Of a DNA stretch of 64,000 bases, positions 24,694 through 35,107 are shown in pieces. The DNA is taken from NCBI GenBank assembly GCA_000827495.1, contig KN817674.1:1-64000 (forward strand), in the 5' to 3' direction. This DNA is from Hypholoma sublateritium FD-334 SS-4 (Eukaryota; Basidiomycota; Agaricomycetes; Agaricales; Strophariaceae). The translations under genes were made by a program, and so were the position numbers. Every line of letters starts with the position of its first letter. Position 1 is the first letter of the stretch. The notes under the pieces are model-generated. The model did not search any database, was not told where the DNA came from, and was given only the letters and a program-made list of their open reading frames with translations.

Positions 24694-27112
24694 TCACTGG
24701 AAGATCCGGTCGAACTTGCGCTTGCACGAGTAGTAGTCGTTATCTACACCCCGTCTGAGCACCACCTCGACTTGAGCAGACGGCAAAGACACGCACCGAA
24801 GTTCTGCTTGGGGTCGCACCAGCACTTGCCCTTCGCGTGCGCGGCGCCCTGCGGGCAATGCTGGTAGGGCTCGTGGCGATAGCCGATGTCGTCAAAGAAG
24901 TGCTGTGCAATAGCGCGTCAGTAAAATAATTAGAATGCGGCTGGCGGCGCGCGGCGATGAGCAGATGCGCAGCGGCAAAAAGCAGGGCGTTCTGTCCACG
25001 GATGAGCACCCACCCAGCTAAAGCGTCGGCGGGCTGGTACCCCAAAACCATCCCCGAACGCGCACCAAAGGCAAAAGCCAGAGAAAAACTCACGATCTGC
25101 TCCTTCCGCGCAAATAGCGCCGCGCCGATACTATGCACGGGCGCGTCACCCCAGCGCTCGTAGTAGAACCCACCTGCGCGATCGAGGTGCTCGAAGAACG
25201 CCGAGTACGCGGGTCCACGCCACAGGTCGAGGTTCGCGATCTCGAAGTTACTCCAGACTGCGGTGTGGATGTGATTGTCCACGTCGGCATCGATACCGGA
25301 ATCGATATCATAGTGGTATCGAATATTAAGGCAGTAGGGGGAGAAGGGTGGAAGATAAATATATCAGAACGCCGAAACAAGGCCCGAGGAAAAATATAAC
25401 GCACAATGACAGAGATTATAATTCTTCCCCCCATTATCCGTCAAGAAATCAAACGCGTTCCCCTCAACGACGAGGCCCTTGTTGCTCTCGTTTCCCATGA
25501 ATGCTGCATCACCCCCACCGTCGTCAGCATCTGCATCGCGCTATCATCCACACCGCCGCCCGCGCAGACTAGCGCCAGAGCACCGGCTGGCGATGGAATG
25601 AGACGGCAAGGAAAATAAAAACGCACCTCGCACCTCGTCCCACAGCGTCGGTACCGTCGCGATGTACTCGGGCAGCGCAACCGTAAAGCCTGTATACAAT
25701 ACAACCATCAGCATCGTACTTTAAACTGCTACTTCGTATGGGCGCTAATCAATTGGCGCGGCGCCAAGCCCGCCGGGAGCAACCGAAGAGTGACGGGAAG
25801 CAACACAGACACGGAAGGCACCAGCGAAAATGGAAAACAAACGGAAATGATACAGAAGGAAAAACACGCACCGTACATCTTGTCGTTGTCCTGCATGTAC
25901 AAAAACGGGTCGTACTCCAGATCGCAGAAGAACGTCACGCTAGGCCTGTGGACGAAGATTGAATATAAGTATGCTGGGTTTGCGCGCTCCCAATGAGTAT
26001 GGACTGTAGGTACGCACTCGACTCTGTAAATGGAATTTTTTAAAGAAGACAGACAGGGTCAGCGGGGTTGTGGGGAATGTAAGGAGAGGCGGGGCGCACC
26101 GCCAGTAGTATTGGAAAGGCTTGAGGAGCTCGTGGCGGTAGAAGAACTGTGGGGTTAATAGGAGGAGTCAGGTTTGACCTTGGGCGCTTAATGCAGACAG
26201 AGGCGACGAAAAAGTGTATCCAGGAGAATTTGAACGGACAGTGAAGAACGGACGAGGAAAGGGCGGAATAAAATGCTGGAAATTTAAAATACGCACCCCA
26301 GAGTTGTACCGGCACATATTGCGGTACCTGCCCACTCCGACATCAACACAGGGAATTTACAGAAACAAATATAGAACGTACGGAATACTGCCTATTCACC
26401 CACCCAAATGATTAAGCAGAACCCATGGCCGATGAGCGCGCACACGCACCTCCATATATAACGCGATTCTTGACCATCTGCTCGCGCGCCTCTGAGGCCT
26501 TTCGCTCGTCGATCTCGGCGGGCTGGTTCCAGTGCTCGGCAGGTATCAGCCCAAACTGCACCCCCGCGTCGGTGAGCTCCGACACGCGGCTACCCACCAC
26601 CGCATACAATTAGCTCCAACTATTGCAAGCAGAGGGGAAGGCGCACTTTTTGAAGTTGTCGTCGAAGAGCTCCTCATTGAGGAAGACGTATGGGTATCGG
26701 AAGCGCTTGTTGAAGCGGTCCTCGACCTGCTTCATGCTGCTCACGACGCCGTCGATGTCCGAATTGCGCGCTGTACGCTCGTTAGCGCAGGTGCAGTGCA
26801 GGCCGAGCAGACGCACCAAGCATGACTATCGCTGCGCTCGCCTTGCGCTCCGGAGCGGTGTAGTTTTGCGCTATCCGATACTCTGCTGGGACGGGGACCT
26901 TGTACGGGGGGACGCCCGGGGTTGGCGCTGCGAGGACATGCTCCTTGAGGCGGCGGAGCGAGACCATGTGGTTGTAGTCTTCATTGGCGAAGCTAACGAT
27001 GAAATGTAGTGTGATCTGCTCGCCATCAGCGTCAGCGCCCAGCACATCAAAACTGTGCACGTACAACGGTGCCCACGACGAGCAGCAGATATCGACGTGT
27101 CGGGGACAACAT
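24694..27112 (-). CDS. Alpha-1,2-mannosyltransferase, KRE2/KTR/MNT1 family (GT15)
   Basis: Thirteen exons on the minus strand: 27112-27065, 27015-26817, 26770-26647, 26589-26450, 26334-26297, 26148-26100, 26021-26018, 25945-25872, 25689-25627, 25503-25405, 25257-25094, 24902-24797, 24743-24694 (385 residues, in frame). Residues 1-28 form a short cytoplasmic Arg tail and one membrane span (YLLLVVGTVITLHFIVSFA), as expected for a Golgi type II enzyme. Family blocks follow: ARNSDIDGVVSSMKQVEDRF, YPYVFLNEELF, GLIPAEHW, YRNMCRYNSG, YYWRVEP, FFCDLEYDPF, ALPEYIATVPTLWDE, FWSNFEIANLDLWR, GGFYYERWGDAPVHS and YRHEPYQHCP. The enzyme transfers mannose from GDP-mannose to O- and N-linked glycans. The 4-nt exon 7 completes the conserved RVEP motif. 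Length fits the family; which KTR member it is cannot be decided. Confidence 0.92.
26018..26021 (-). other. Inferred 4-nt microexon (TCGA) of the mannosyltransferase
   Basis: Exon 6 ends CGG-G at 26100 and exon 8 begins G-CCT-AGC at 25945. Joining these directly gives a stop codon, whereas inserting TCGA restores CGG GTC GAG CCT, coding the invariant R-V-E-P. TCGA at 26021-26018 is preceded by an AG acceptor (tttacagag) and followed by a strong donor (gtgcgta), leaving introns of 78 and 72 nt. No alternative GT/AG pair that I could find keeps both frame and motif. Confidence 0.7.
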
Positions 27113-27189
27113 GGTTGTGGAAACGAACGAGCGCGCCGCCTGACAGGGTGAGAGCAGCGCAGCGGTGCTTACCTAATGCACGCCCCTTG
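27113..27189. promoter_or_regulatory. 77-bp bidirectional promoter region
   Basis: Only 77 bp separate the start codons of the minus-strand mannosyltransferase and the plus-strand hydrolase-like gene, so the two must share promoter elements or start transcription very close to or inside their coding regions. The region is GC-rich with no TATA box. Degenerate copies of flanking parts of this gene pair recur near 40.2-40.5 kb and 44.3 kb. Confidence 0.6.
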
Positions 27190-27948
27190 ATGAGCGACCT
27201 CCATCTGCGCGCTGAGCACAGCGCCTCGCCGCGCGTCAAACAAGCGCCCAAGCTCGCCGGCGCCTTTTTCTACGCGCCCAGCGACGACGGCACCGACGAG
27301 AACCTCTTAGTTCTGCTCCACGGCCTGGGCGACACCCACGCGCCCTTCGCCAAGCTCGGAAAATCGCTCAAGCTCCCGCAGACCGCCGTCCTCGCCCTAC
27401 GCGCACCTGCGGTCGTGCCCTTCCTCTACGAGGACGCCTGGCAGTGGTTCCCTGCATTTGACGGACTCGGAGCGCCGCTCATAACGCCCGACCCGACCCC
27501 CGCAATCGACTTCCTCACTGTCGCCCTCGCCCACCTCACAGGGCCCTGTGCCTGGCCACCCGACCGCATCCACCTCTTCGGCTTCGCGCAGGGTGGCACC
27601 GCAGCCGCCGAACTCGCTGTGTCAAAATGGTCCAAGGACCATACAGCACTCGCGTCCGTTGTCTCCATATCCGGGGCGTTGCTGTCCTACCCCACCCTTT
27701 CAACGGTGTGCCCGACGCCGATCCTTATCGCACACCGCCCGCCGCCCGCGGAGAGCCCACTGCCGCCCACTGCGCTCGCTGTTCTGAAAAGAACGTTCGG
27801 CAGCGTCACCGAGTCGCGGATGAGTGCCGCGCGCGAGGGGATGCCGGTCGGCCGCGACGAGTGGGAGCCCATCATGCGCTTCTGGAGCCAGCGCCTCAGC
27901 AGGCGCCGCGAGGAGGGGTTGTACGAGGTCATGACGGGTGCGGCGTGA
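27190..27948 (+). CDS. Alpha/beta-hydrolase-fold protein (phospholipase/carboxylesterase-like), probable pseudoenzyme
   Basis: A single exon codes 252 residues. The start at 27190 is chosen because upstream in-frame codons overlap the divergent mannosyltransferase exon. The fold is indicated by the oxyanion segment LLVLLHGLGDTHAPFAKLG (residues 39-57), WQWFP, and the nucleophile elbow HLFGFAQGG, like the acyl-protein thioesterase/carboxylesterase group (Abhydrolase_2). The elbow has Ala where an active enzyme has Ser (GFSQGG), and the usual G-x-x-D strand end is replaced by HRPPPAES, so the catalytic triad seems lost. The C-terminus has a conserved-looking EWEPIMRFWSQRL. A 45-codon relic of this C-terminus lies at 40382-40519. 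The function is unknown; a binding or regulatory role would be inference. Confidence 0.8.
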   Translation: MSDLHLRAEHSASPRVKQAPKLAGAFFYAPSDDGTDENLLVLLHGLGDTHAPFAKLGKSLKLPQTAVLALRAPAVVPFLYEDAWQWFPAFDGLGAPLITPDPTPAIDFLTVALAHLTGPCAWPPDRIHLFGFAQGGTAAAELAVSKWSKDHTALASVVSISGALLSYPTLSTVCPTPILIAHRPPPAESPLPPTALAVLKRTFGSVTESRMSAAREGMPVGRDEWEPIMRFWSQRLSRRREEGLYEVMTGAA

Positions 27949-28453
27949 GGACATACCTCTGTGCTAGCGTGCCCGTGTAGACTGCCACGGGATCTGCAAT
28001 CGCGTCGCCTGGACGCACAGGTTCGGGCGGAATCACAACCTCCACAATCACTACCTCCACGACCACCCGACGATACTGCCTTCACAACAGCCTTGCCGCA
28101 TCCGTCTCGCATTTACCTACCTGCTCTCCAGCAGCGCTGCGCGCGCCGTCTCCGGCTAGTCCGGGTGGCACGTCGATGCCGGTCTTGGGGGCGCTGTCAT
28201 GGCGCGTACAGCGAGCGGCGGTGGCGCGGAAGCGCGAGGGGGAATAGCACAATGACAGACGGACAAGCTTCTTATATAAACTTTTCGAACACCTTGATTC
28301 GAAAGAACGATTTTCAAGTATCTACAGAATTTACAAATTACTGTCACCATACTGTAGCATACTGTGCATGAAAAGGAATGCAGAGAACAGCGATCTCGCG
28401 TGAGTAGTAATAGTCTTTCATAATCAAATTGCAAGTTATTTCATCGCGTTATA
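27949..28453. other. Intergenic, no gene recognised
   Basis: This stretch lies between the 3' ends of the hydrolase-like gene and the convergent F-box gene. No coding signature or repeat was identified. Confidence 0.4.
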
Positions 28454-30115
28454 TTATCGCGCAGGGCAACTTTCCGAGGAATTGGTGCATGACACAGGAT
28501 ATATTGGCTGTCTGGTACTTATCCGTACTTTAATATCCAATGCCGCCGCCTTCTTCTGCGAAACAAAGTCCAATACCTGCTGGCGCGTCTCCGTATCCTC
28601 TATGCCTCTGATGTCAATGACCACCTTTTTCCATGGCAAAATATTCATCGCAGCAATATCTCCTTGCTTGCCCTCGACGAATAGGCGCAGTGCTTGGAAG
28701 GAGAAGTCAATCTTCCCCTCGATGTCAGAATGCTGTAAGCGAGGGCAAACAACACCAGCATTTCCTTCTTCGACAAATGCTCGCAGGAACCAATTGGCTT
28801 CGCGTGTATCCGCGTCCCCACTGCGTGGTGGAAGGAATACATGGGCACTGCGACTCCCTATTTTCAAGTTGCAAGGCCAAAGGGAGAGTACAGTGAGTGA
28901 AGGGCAGTGACTGAGAAATCCTATCGTTTGCATCAATGATTTATCTGAATCCATGTCGAAATACGGGAGAGAAAGTTCCCGAATACGCGGCGACCGTTTG
29001 AAGAAATCTGTGAAATCGAGGAACGCCTTACGGATGTGAAATATCTCCAGAACTGGTGCAGTAATTAGGTCGAGTATACTTGGAGCTCCAAATGTGGCTG
29101 TTTCTGGCATGAGAATTCTTTCGCTGATAATCAAAGTCTTTAGAAAGGGAAGGCTGATTTCGTTGAAATAATGTTCATCTGAGCCACCCGGCATAATAAC
29201 AATATCGCAGAATACCAAGGACTTGGTTTGCTGAAGGATCTCTCCTATCACCTTTTTGGAAAGGAAATGACGGTAATACGAGAATCCGCGGAGGGTAAAG
29301 GAAGTAAGGATGGCCCAATCGATGATGAACATCTGCATATTGCATGTTTCCAATTTCAAGCGTTTGAGTGTCGGTATTGTGAGTAATACACTGTCGAGAA
29401 GCGCGGGATCCGTGGTTGGGCAATCAAGATTGAATGAAACCGATTGGAGCTGGGGAACATCGACGGCCGTCAATGCAGCAATGCGAACCATGGGTGTGGA
29501 TAGTATGTCACCGCAGCGTGATTCAAATTGAAGCTCTTTCCAGCGAGTTGAGTAACTAAGAAGGGTATCAAACAGGATACTTGACGGATCAGATTGAAGG
29601 CGTTCGAACACTGCGTATGAGTTGCTGTCGTCCTGAATGAATATAGTGAGAGGCAGTTGACCCGCTCGCTCGAACCATGTGCTAGCCCTCCGAGCAAGAT
29701 CTGCATAAGCTAGTTCGTACCCTCTGAGACTTCCGAAAAAGAGTGAACGCATCTCAACATGCGTAGAGGCCAAGATGAGTGGTGTTGTCAGCGCGATGTG
29801 TCGCATTTCACTGCAGATTTGTGCGAGAATGTACGGTAAACCTGGACTCCTGCGCCCGTACGACAGTGTAGGCATATCGCCTTCCACGCATGCTTGGAGG
29901 CATATCTCGCGAAGTACGTCTTCCGGGAGATTTCGAAATGGGGAAAAAATCCGACGATGGTCCGCAAAAGTCTCCAAGATCGCCGCCTCCTCGTCGCGCA
30001 AGCGCTGCAGCTTGGTCTCTGCTTGTTCAACCTGTGCCTTCAACGCCTGGATATGGGCCATCATATCGGATATCTGCGCGTCCACGTCCTTTAAGTTAGC
30101 GTTGGTGGGGGCCAT
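28454..30115 (-). CDS. F-box domain protein with leucine-rich-repeat-like C-terminus
   Basis: An uninterrupted frame of 553 residues. Residues 1-48 form a coiled coil (DVDAQISDMMAHIQALKAQV). The F-box follows at about 58-105 (SPFRNLPEDVLREICLQAC), with the next segment reading PYILAQICSEMRHIALTTP. The remainder contains irregular leucine-rich units (VDVPQLQSVSFNL, IPTLKRLKLETC, LPFLKTLIISE). Agaricales genomes hold large families of such proteins. An F-box recruits targets to SCF ubiquitin ligases via Skp1 in the nucleus or cytosol; the LRR-like region presumably binds the target. The absence of introns is common in this family. An F-box N-terminal remnant also occurs near 49.95-50.15 kb. Confidence 0.88.
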   Translation of the reverse strand: MAPTNANLKDVDAQISDMMAHIQALKAQVEQAETKLQRLRDEEAAILETFADHRRIFSPFRNLPEDVLREICLQACVEGDMPTLSYGRRSPGLPYILAQICSEMRHIALTTPLILASTHVEMRSLFFGSLRGYELAYADLARRASTWFERAGQLPLTIFIQDDSNSYAVFERLQSDPSSILFDTLLSYSTRWKELQFESRCGDILSTPMVRIAALTAVDVPQLQSVSFNLDCPTTDPALLDSVLLTIPTLKRLKLETCNMQMFIIDWAILTSFTLRGFSYYRHFLSKKVIGEILQQTKSLVFCDIVIMPGGSDEHYFNEISLPFLKTLIISERILMPETATFGAPSILDLITAPVLEIFHIRKAFLDFTDFFKRSPRIRELSLPYFDMDSDKSLMQTIGFLSHCPSLTVLSLWPCNLKIGSRSAHVFLPPRSGDADTREANWFLRAFVEEGNAGVVCPRLQHSDIEGKIDFSFQALRLFVEGKQGDIAAMNILPWKKVVIDIRGIEDTETRQQVLDFVSQKKAAALDIKVRISTRQPIYPVSCTNSSESCPAR

Positions 30116-31803
30116 AGATTCCAGAATTATCGCCTTTTCTTGATCGGTAGGCGGTCGGTTGGTTTTGGTCAGCGTCTCTAGGACTGTTTTGCCTGGGCCA
30201 GAACATCAACGGGGTTTATGAGTTATAGATGGTCCCGCGACTGACTGGATAATGCAGCCTGATCCATTCTTTATCGTTTTCGAATACTTCTGAGGAGAAA
30301 AATTCGAGGTTGATCCGAGGGAGCTTAAAACTGAGTACTGAATCCCAGTGAGAAATGCAGGTTAAAACGTTAAGTACTGAATGTTGATCGATGGTTGAAT
30401 CTTGGTTGAATCCAACGTGTTGCCAACGTGTGGATTTCAGTCGGTATTTTAGTCCCATTCAGCTCACACGTAACTGATGTAAATACGCAGCGTGTAGTCA
30501 CAAAAATAGTAGTGGCCCTCGTCAGCGCCGCAAGGGACAACAATATCGGCATCTGCAACGCGCTGATACGCTGTCAAGCGTCCTGCGTGTGAATAACGAC
30601 GACGAGCAAACAAAGAAAAACGAAATAAAAATGATACGAGATACGTAAGAGTTTGACGAAGGGTGCGTGGGGGTGCGAGGGTGTTCCTACACGGCTTCTA
30701 GCCAACCGGGAACCGAATACGATGGAGTGTGAGCTGCGGCGTCAGCTTCGAACCACTCTGGTGTGCGACGATGTTACGAGACGATAGGTATACGAGAGCG
30801 AGAGGTAGAACAACGAAATTAGTGCATGAATTGATCAATCCTTGTACATGATTCTACAGACTTTTATTCCTACATTATGTATCTTAATTTTTATATGAAA
30901 ATTATATGCACGTGGAACGAAATGGAGAGAGTGTATAAGTAGCATAAATCCGAGATAAAATGTAACAGTAATATTTAAAACGAAGAGGCGGTGTGTTACC
31001 GCGTGTACGGGCGCCTAAATTTAACAACGTATCGTTTGTCGTGCGTCGGCGAATTATCAAGCGCACGGCGGGTTCGGATACTAAATATGCCGGTGAAGGA
31101 TGTTGGGGAGCGCAAAGATGTTGTAAATTGATTGGAATGTGCGAGAAATGCGTAGGGCGGCGTCGGGCGATGGGCGTCGGCGAACGTGGGAATGCGGCGG
31201 AGAGCGCGGGAATAATGTCTTCGTCGATTTTCGTGGCTGGCGTGAGCGCGGGCTCATCAGCGCACTGCGCCCCTCTTCACCATCGTGGCGAGACCATACA
31301 CGATTTTCTGATACAGCACATCTCCAGAGTCCATCATGTCCCACCAAGGAGCAAACAACGGACACTCATCAAACAGACGAGTATGTAACAGGTCGCCTCC
31401 GAAATGGCTGCTCTCGACCTCCATCGAGTCAATCCTTGCGCGCTGCGCCCTCTCACGGCTGGGATACCCCTCAGACCTCAATGTCCGCGTCGAAGTCTCA
31501 CAAGCTTACGCTGCGGTCATCGTCAGCGTCTTCTCTGCGTACGCGACACAGATGCGGAATCGCTTACGACCGGGCCATTGCGCGCGGCACCGCAAGGGTG
31601 AGGTCCTCACCCTCCGCCAACAATTCACGTGCGCTTGCCGCAGCTGGGACGCACCCTGACGTCCGCCTCGCACAGTCGCGTATGTCAGTGGCCCAGCGCC
31701 TAAACTGAGGTCTGGCTGCTTGCTGGCGCCCTCACTTTGTCACACACTCTTGAACGCCGACTGCACGGTCTTACAACATCGCACCGAGTCACTTGTCCAT
31801 TGG
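30116..31803. other. Intergenic, with sequence resembling array spacers
   Basis: No gene is recognised. Short frames at 31257-31481 (minus) and 31336-31659 (plus) lack family motifs. The stretch around 31,400-31,600 (tcttctctgcgtacgcgacacag) resembles spacer sequence found 3' of other array members near 37.8, 41.1 and 45.1 kb. The 30,600-30,850 part shows weak similarity to 34,750-34,980 (ctacacggcttctagc versus ctacacgctttctagc). Both point to shared duplicated flanks. Confidence 0.35.
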
Positions 31804-33410
31804 TCACAGTTTTCCCCTTGCCGCATTGCTAATGCTTCTCCGCAGATCCACGTATGAGGGTGGTATCTCTACCATCTCTGACGCCTCGGACACGGGTATG
31901 CTCGGGCCCGCATCGTCGTGCTGGATGTACTTGAGCACGCGTATAGCCGCCGGCGCCTCCCCGCGGTACTTGTCCCCGCCCTGCACCGAAAACGACTCCC
32001 CCACCGTCTCCAGCGGCGTCTGGCCGCCCGCCGACTCTTCGTCATCCGCCCCTAACACAAGCGGCTCCGGCTGGTAATACTCGAGGAGCTCATTTGGCTG
32101 CGTGGCGACACCTGCAGGGTACTCGGAGTCGCCCGCATCGTCGTCGTCTATAGCACCGACACGGCGATCTCTGTACAGCCCTCGTTTCTGATTCCGTCGT
32201 CGGAGAAAGTAGATGAGGACAAGGCTAATCACCAGAGCGACAGTGAAGCCGCCCACAGCGCCGCCGACTATAGTACCCACGTTCCCAGAGGTCGAGTGCC
32301 TGCCATCCCCGCCTGCCCATCCGCTTCAAAATGAACTCAATGTCAGCGCATGACCGGACGCAAATGCGTTAGATATCACTCACGTCCCGGTGGAGACACT
32401 CCCTCCCGTGGGGCTTCCTGACGTTGAGCTCGGGCTGTTACTCGACACGCTTCCTGCCACGGGGCTTCCTGTCGTCGTGCTCTGACTGATACTCGACGTG
32501 ATCCCGGTGGAGCTTGCTAGCGTCGAGGTCGGGCTGGTATTCGACAAGCAGCTTTCGTCATCGTTCCCAAGTGCAACAATGAACTCGAGTGTGCCGCCTG
32601 TTCCGTTGCCCCGCCCATCCCCGCCCATGAGCAGACATGTTGTCCCAGCGCGCATATTTACCAAAAACGAAAACCCCGTGCCCATATTAGGGACCGTTGT
32701 AATGTTTCTCTCCGCGATGTCATATGACTGTGACTGTCCGCCCGGAACGATCCCCAAAAAGTTCGGCGTACTGAGCGAAAGTAAGATGTAAGTATTACAC
32801 AGAAAGAAAATGCAATGCTAACGATACGCACCCTTGTACCGTTGTCGGGTCCCACCATACTCGTATAGTCTGACACTGTACAATCTGAGGCGTAGTGGTC
32901 GATACAACGAAGGAGAAGTCGAATAGTGCAGGGGCTGTTGCGTTAAAGCAAGAGTTGTCGTTCGAATCGTCTACTAATATCGGAGCGGTGGTTCCTACGG
33001 ACGCAAAACCTGAAGCATCGCTGACCTGTTTTGTGAATTGGTTTGGAACGCGACAGATAATTCCAATTAGAATATGAAAGAAAACAATTTTCTAAAAAAA
33101 GAATACACACCACAGCAACAAATTGGGAGCCCGCCGGGTACGTGAGTTGGAACTGCACCTGACTCGCGTTTCCTGAGAATGGAACATCCAATGCACTGCG
33201 GGTCTCTACACCATTAGGGAGTGGGCTGGACCCGAAAGGAACGATGAGGAGGCGAAAGGGTGGTGCGCCGTCATTGCGGGCGATAGTGGCAATAACCTGT
33301 CCGCACTGACTGGGGGCTTCATTGAACGACAATGTGTATGCATGTGCGCTCCGGAGGATGAGCGTTATAAGGAATAGCTGGGTGCCGTAAGGGAAGTGCG
33401 AGGAGGGCAT
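31804..33410 (-). CDS. Array member A: secreted two-repeat ectodomain, single-span membrane protein
   Basis: Exons 33410-33111, 33025-32832, 32770-32384, 32323-31804 (466 residues). A signal peptide of about 22 residues (LFLITLILRSAHA) is followed by repeat 1 (APSQCGQ, PFRLLIVPFG, QFQLTYPAGSQF, NSCFNAT) and repeat 2 (VQCQTIRVWWD, TPNFLGIIPGGQS, FLLMGGDGRGNGTGG, ESCLSN). A Ser/Thr-rich stalk leads to one span (GGFTVALVISLVLIYFL) and a basic stop-transfer RRRNQ. The tail is about 120 residues, with KYIQHDDAGPS and EIPPSYVDLR, a PPxY motif expected to bind WW domains of Rsp5-type ubiquitin ligases. I recognise this as an Agaricomycete protein style without a characterised function. It lies farthest downstream in the array; its intron 1 resembles that of member F. 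Confidence 0.85.
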
Positions 33411-35107
33411 TCTTGAAGCAACTAAGAAAAATGGTTGCATGTGTGACAGGTGCGACTTGTACCGCAACGGCTCTGTTTATCGAGTTGTTTTCATCATGGC
33501 GTTCATATATTATTTAACGATATAGTATCAGTACCTGTTTTCCATCATGGGAAATAGCACGCCGCTAGCTTTGTATAATATAAATATACGTGTTGGTATC
33601 TAACGGGTAGCTTTGACATCTGTCTAACTACAACGATAAGTACCGTAAGGTCCATTTACGTCTCATCAGAGCCTGAGAGAAACGCCTACTGAATTAACGG
33701 GACTTAATGCAACCCAAAGCCTGGATATAGTAGTGACGCCTTTCCTCGGTGGTGGGAGCTTCCAGTTACTTGAAAAAAAGATTAGGTTCAGGGTCAGAAA
33801 AGCCGCTCAACTTATGCTTAATCAGAAACAAGGTCAAGCAGCCGCCCGTGCACAAAATCAGGGAGCGAACAGTGACACGTAAAAAGCGAGTATGCCGTTA
33901 TCAATTGGTTTACTTTCTGATGATCGGCTGTGGTCCATCTGCATTCGTCCGATCTCTTGATGTTATCCCTGCCATATTACAGATCCTCTGTAATCTTTCG
34001 ACTTATAGAGCTCAATGTAACTAGGGTATGAGTGCCGCAAAGAGACTTTTATACAGTATTCAAGCTGTAGTTAATCAGCCGCAAGATAATTATAGATGAC
34101 CTTATAACATATTCGCTCTGCAGGTGCGTAAGTCATCAACCAATTTCGAAGCAGTAGCTGCTGACGTGAGTACAGATCCAAGCAGATATTTTGTTAGAAT
34201 GAAACGCTCTAACAATTCTATTTAGTATCTATACGTGCAAGAATTGGATATAGGCAGATATGGTGAGTAATCCCCTCTCAATAAGACACAGAAAAGACCA
34301 CAGGGTACCTATTCTGACTTCGACAGTTTAAGCGCCCACAAAAGGATCTATATTTAGATGTGGCACCGGAACAGCGGGATGTCAATGAACTACTTCTGCA
34401 TCATGATGCATCGAATGTCATAGTCATTTGCTGTACGCTGGTTGGTGCAATGTAGCCTACCTCTACGCCGCTGTATCGCTGCCATGACTGTGAGAAATTG
34501 GCACCTGTCAAATCGGAGACAACCGCGAACCAAGCGAGATTAAGATTCTTATTTGGATGGGCAGCCTAACTACTCCGGGTGGATTTAATAGCTTGATTAA
34601 GGGGGAAAGAGATCGACGGAGCTCCCATATGTCATAAAACCCACCATGAAACAAACATTATTATCTTTGCTGCAACCCACAACCTCAGTACTACGACGCA
34701 GGTTGCCGTGTTAGCCAAGTAATGCACAAGTTGTGAGCGTTTGGCATGGGAAAGCAGCGCAAAACAAAGCAACAAAACACGAGCCACGCAGGACTCTCAC
34801 AGAATGGTATGCGTACGTACATACTACTGGGTAAAATGTGGGCATTTCTACACGCTTTCTAGCTAACACGAAGTGAGTGTAGGCTACGGCATCATATTTA
34901 AGCCGCTCCGGCTCGTAGCTGTGATATGAAACGAGGACTAGAACAAGATATACTAAAATGAGTAGTAAACGAGATAATCTTTTGTATTTCTGCCTTAATT
35001 TTCACATGTTTCCTACTATTACAGACACTGGCGCCACCGTGACTGACAATACATATTCATCACAATTGATATGCCAGTCCCCCACCATTTCTCTCGGGAA
35101 CTGTATA
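33411..35107. other. Array spacer A-B, no gene
   Basis: This holds the upstream region of member A and the 3' flank of member B. The word gggagcttccagtt at 33754-33767, 344 bp before the A start codon, recurs at similar distance before members C, D and E. The segment around 34,330-34,480 (ggcgcccaca-like, cggaacagcgggatgtca, gtagcctacctctacg) recurs near 47,690-47,850 and partly near 50,390, so these spacers are duplicated. No coding signature was found. Confidence 0.45.

Noticed and set aside
24056..24727. 223-codon minus-strand open frame next to the mannosyltransferase 3' end
   Set aside because: It overlaps the mannosyltransferase terminal exon in another frame and matches no family; kept only as a note on the intergenic region.
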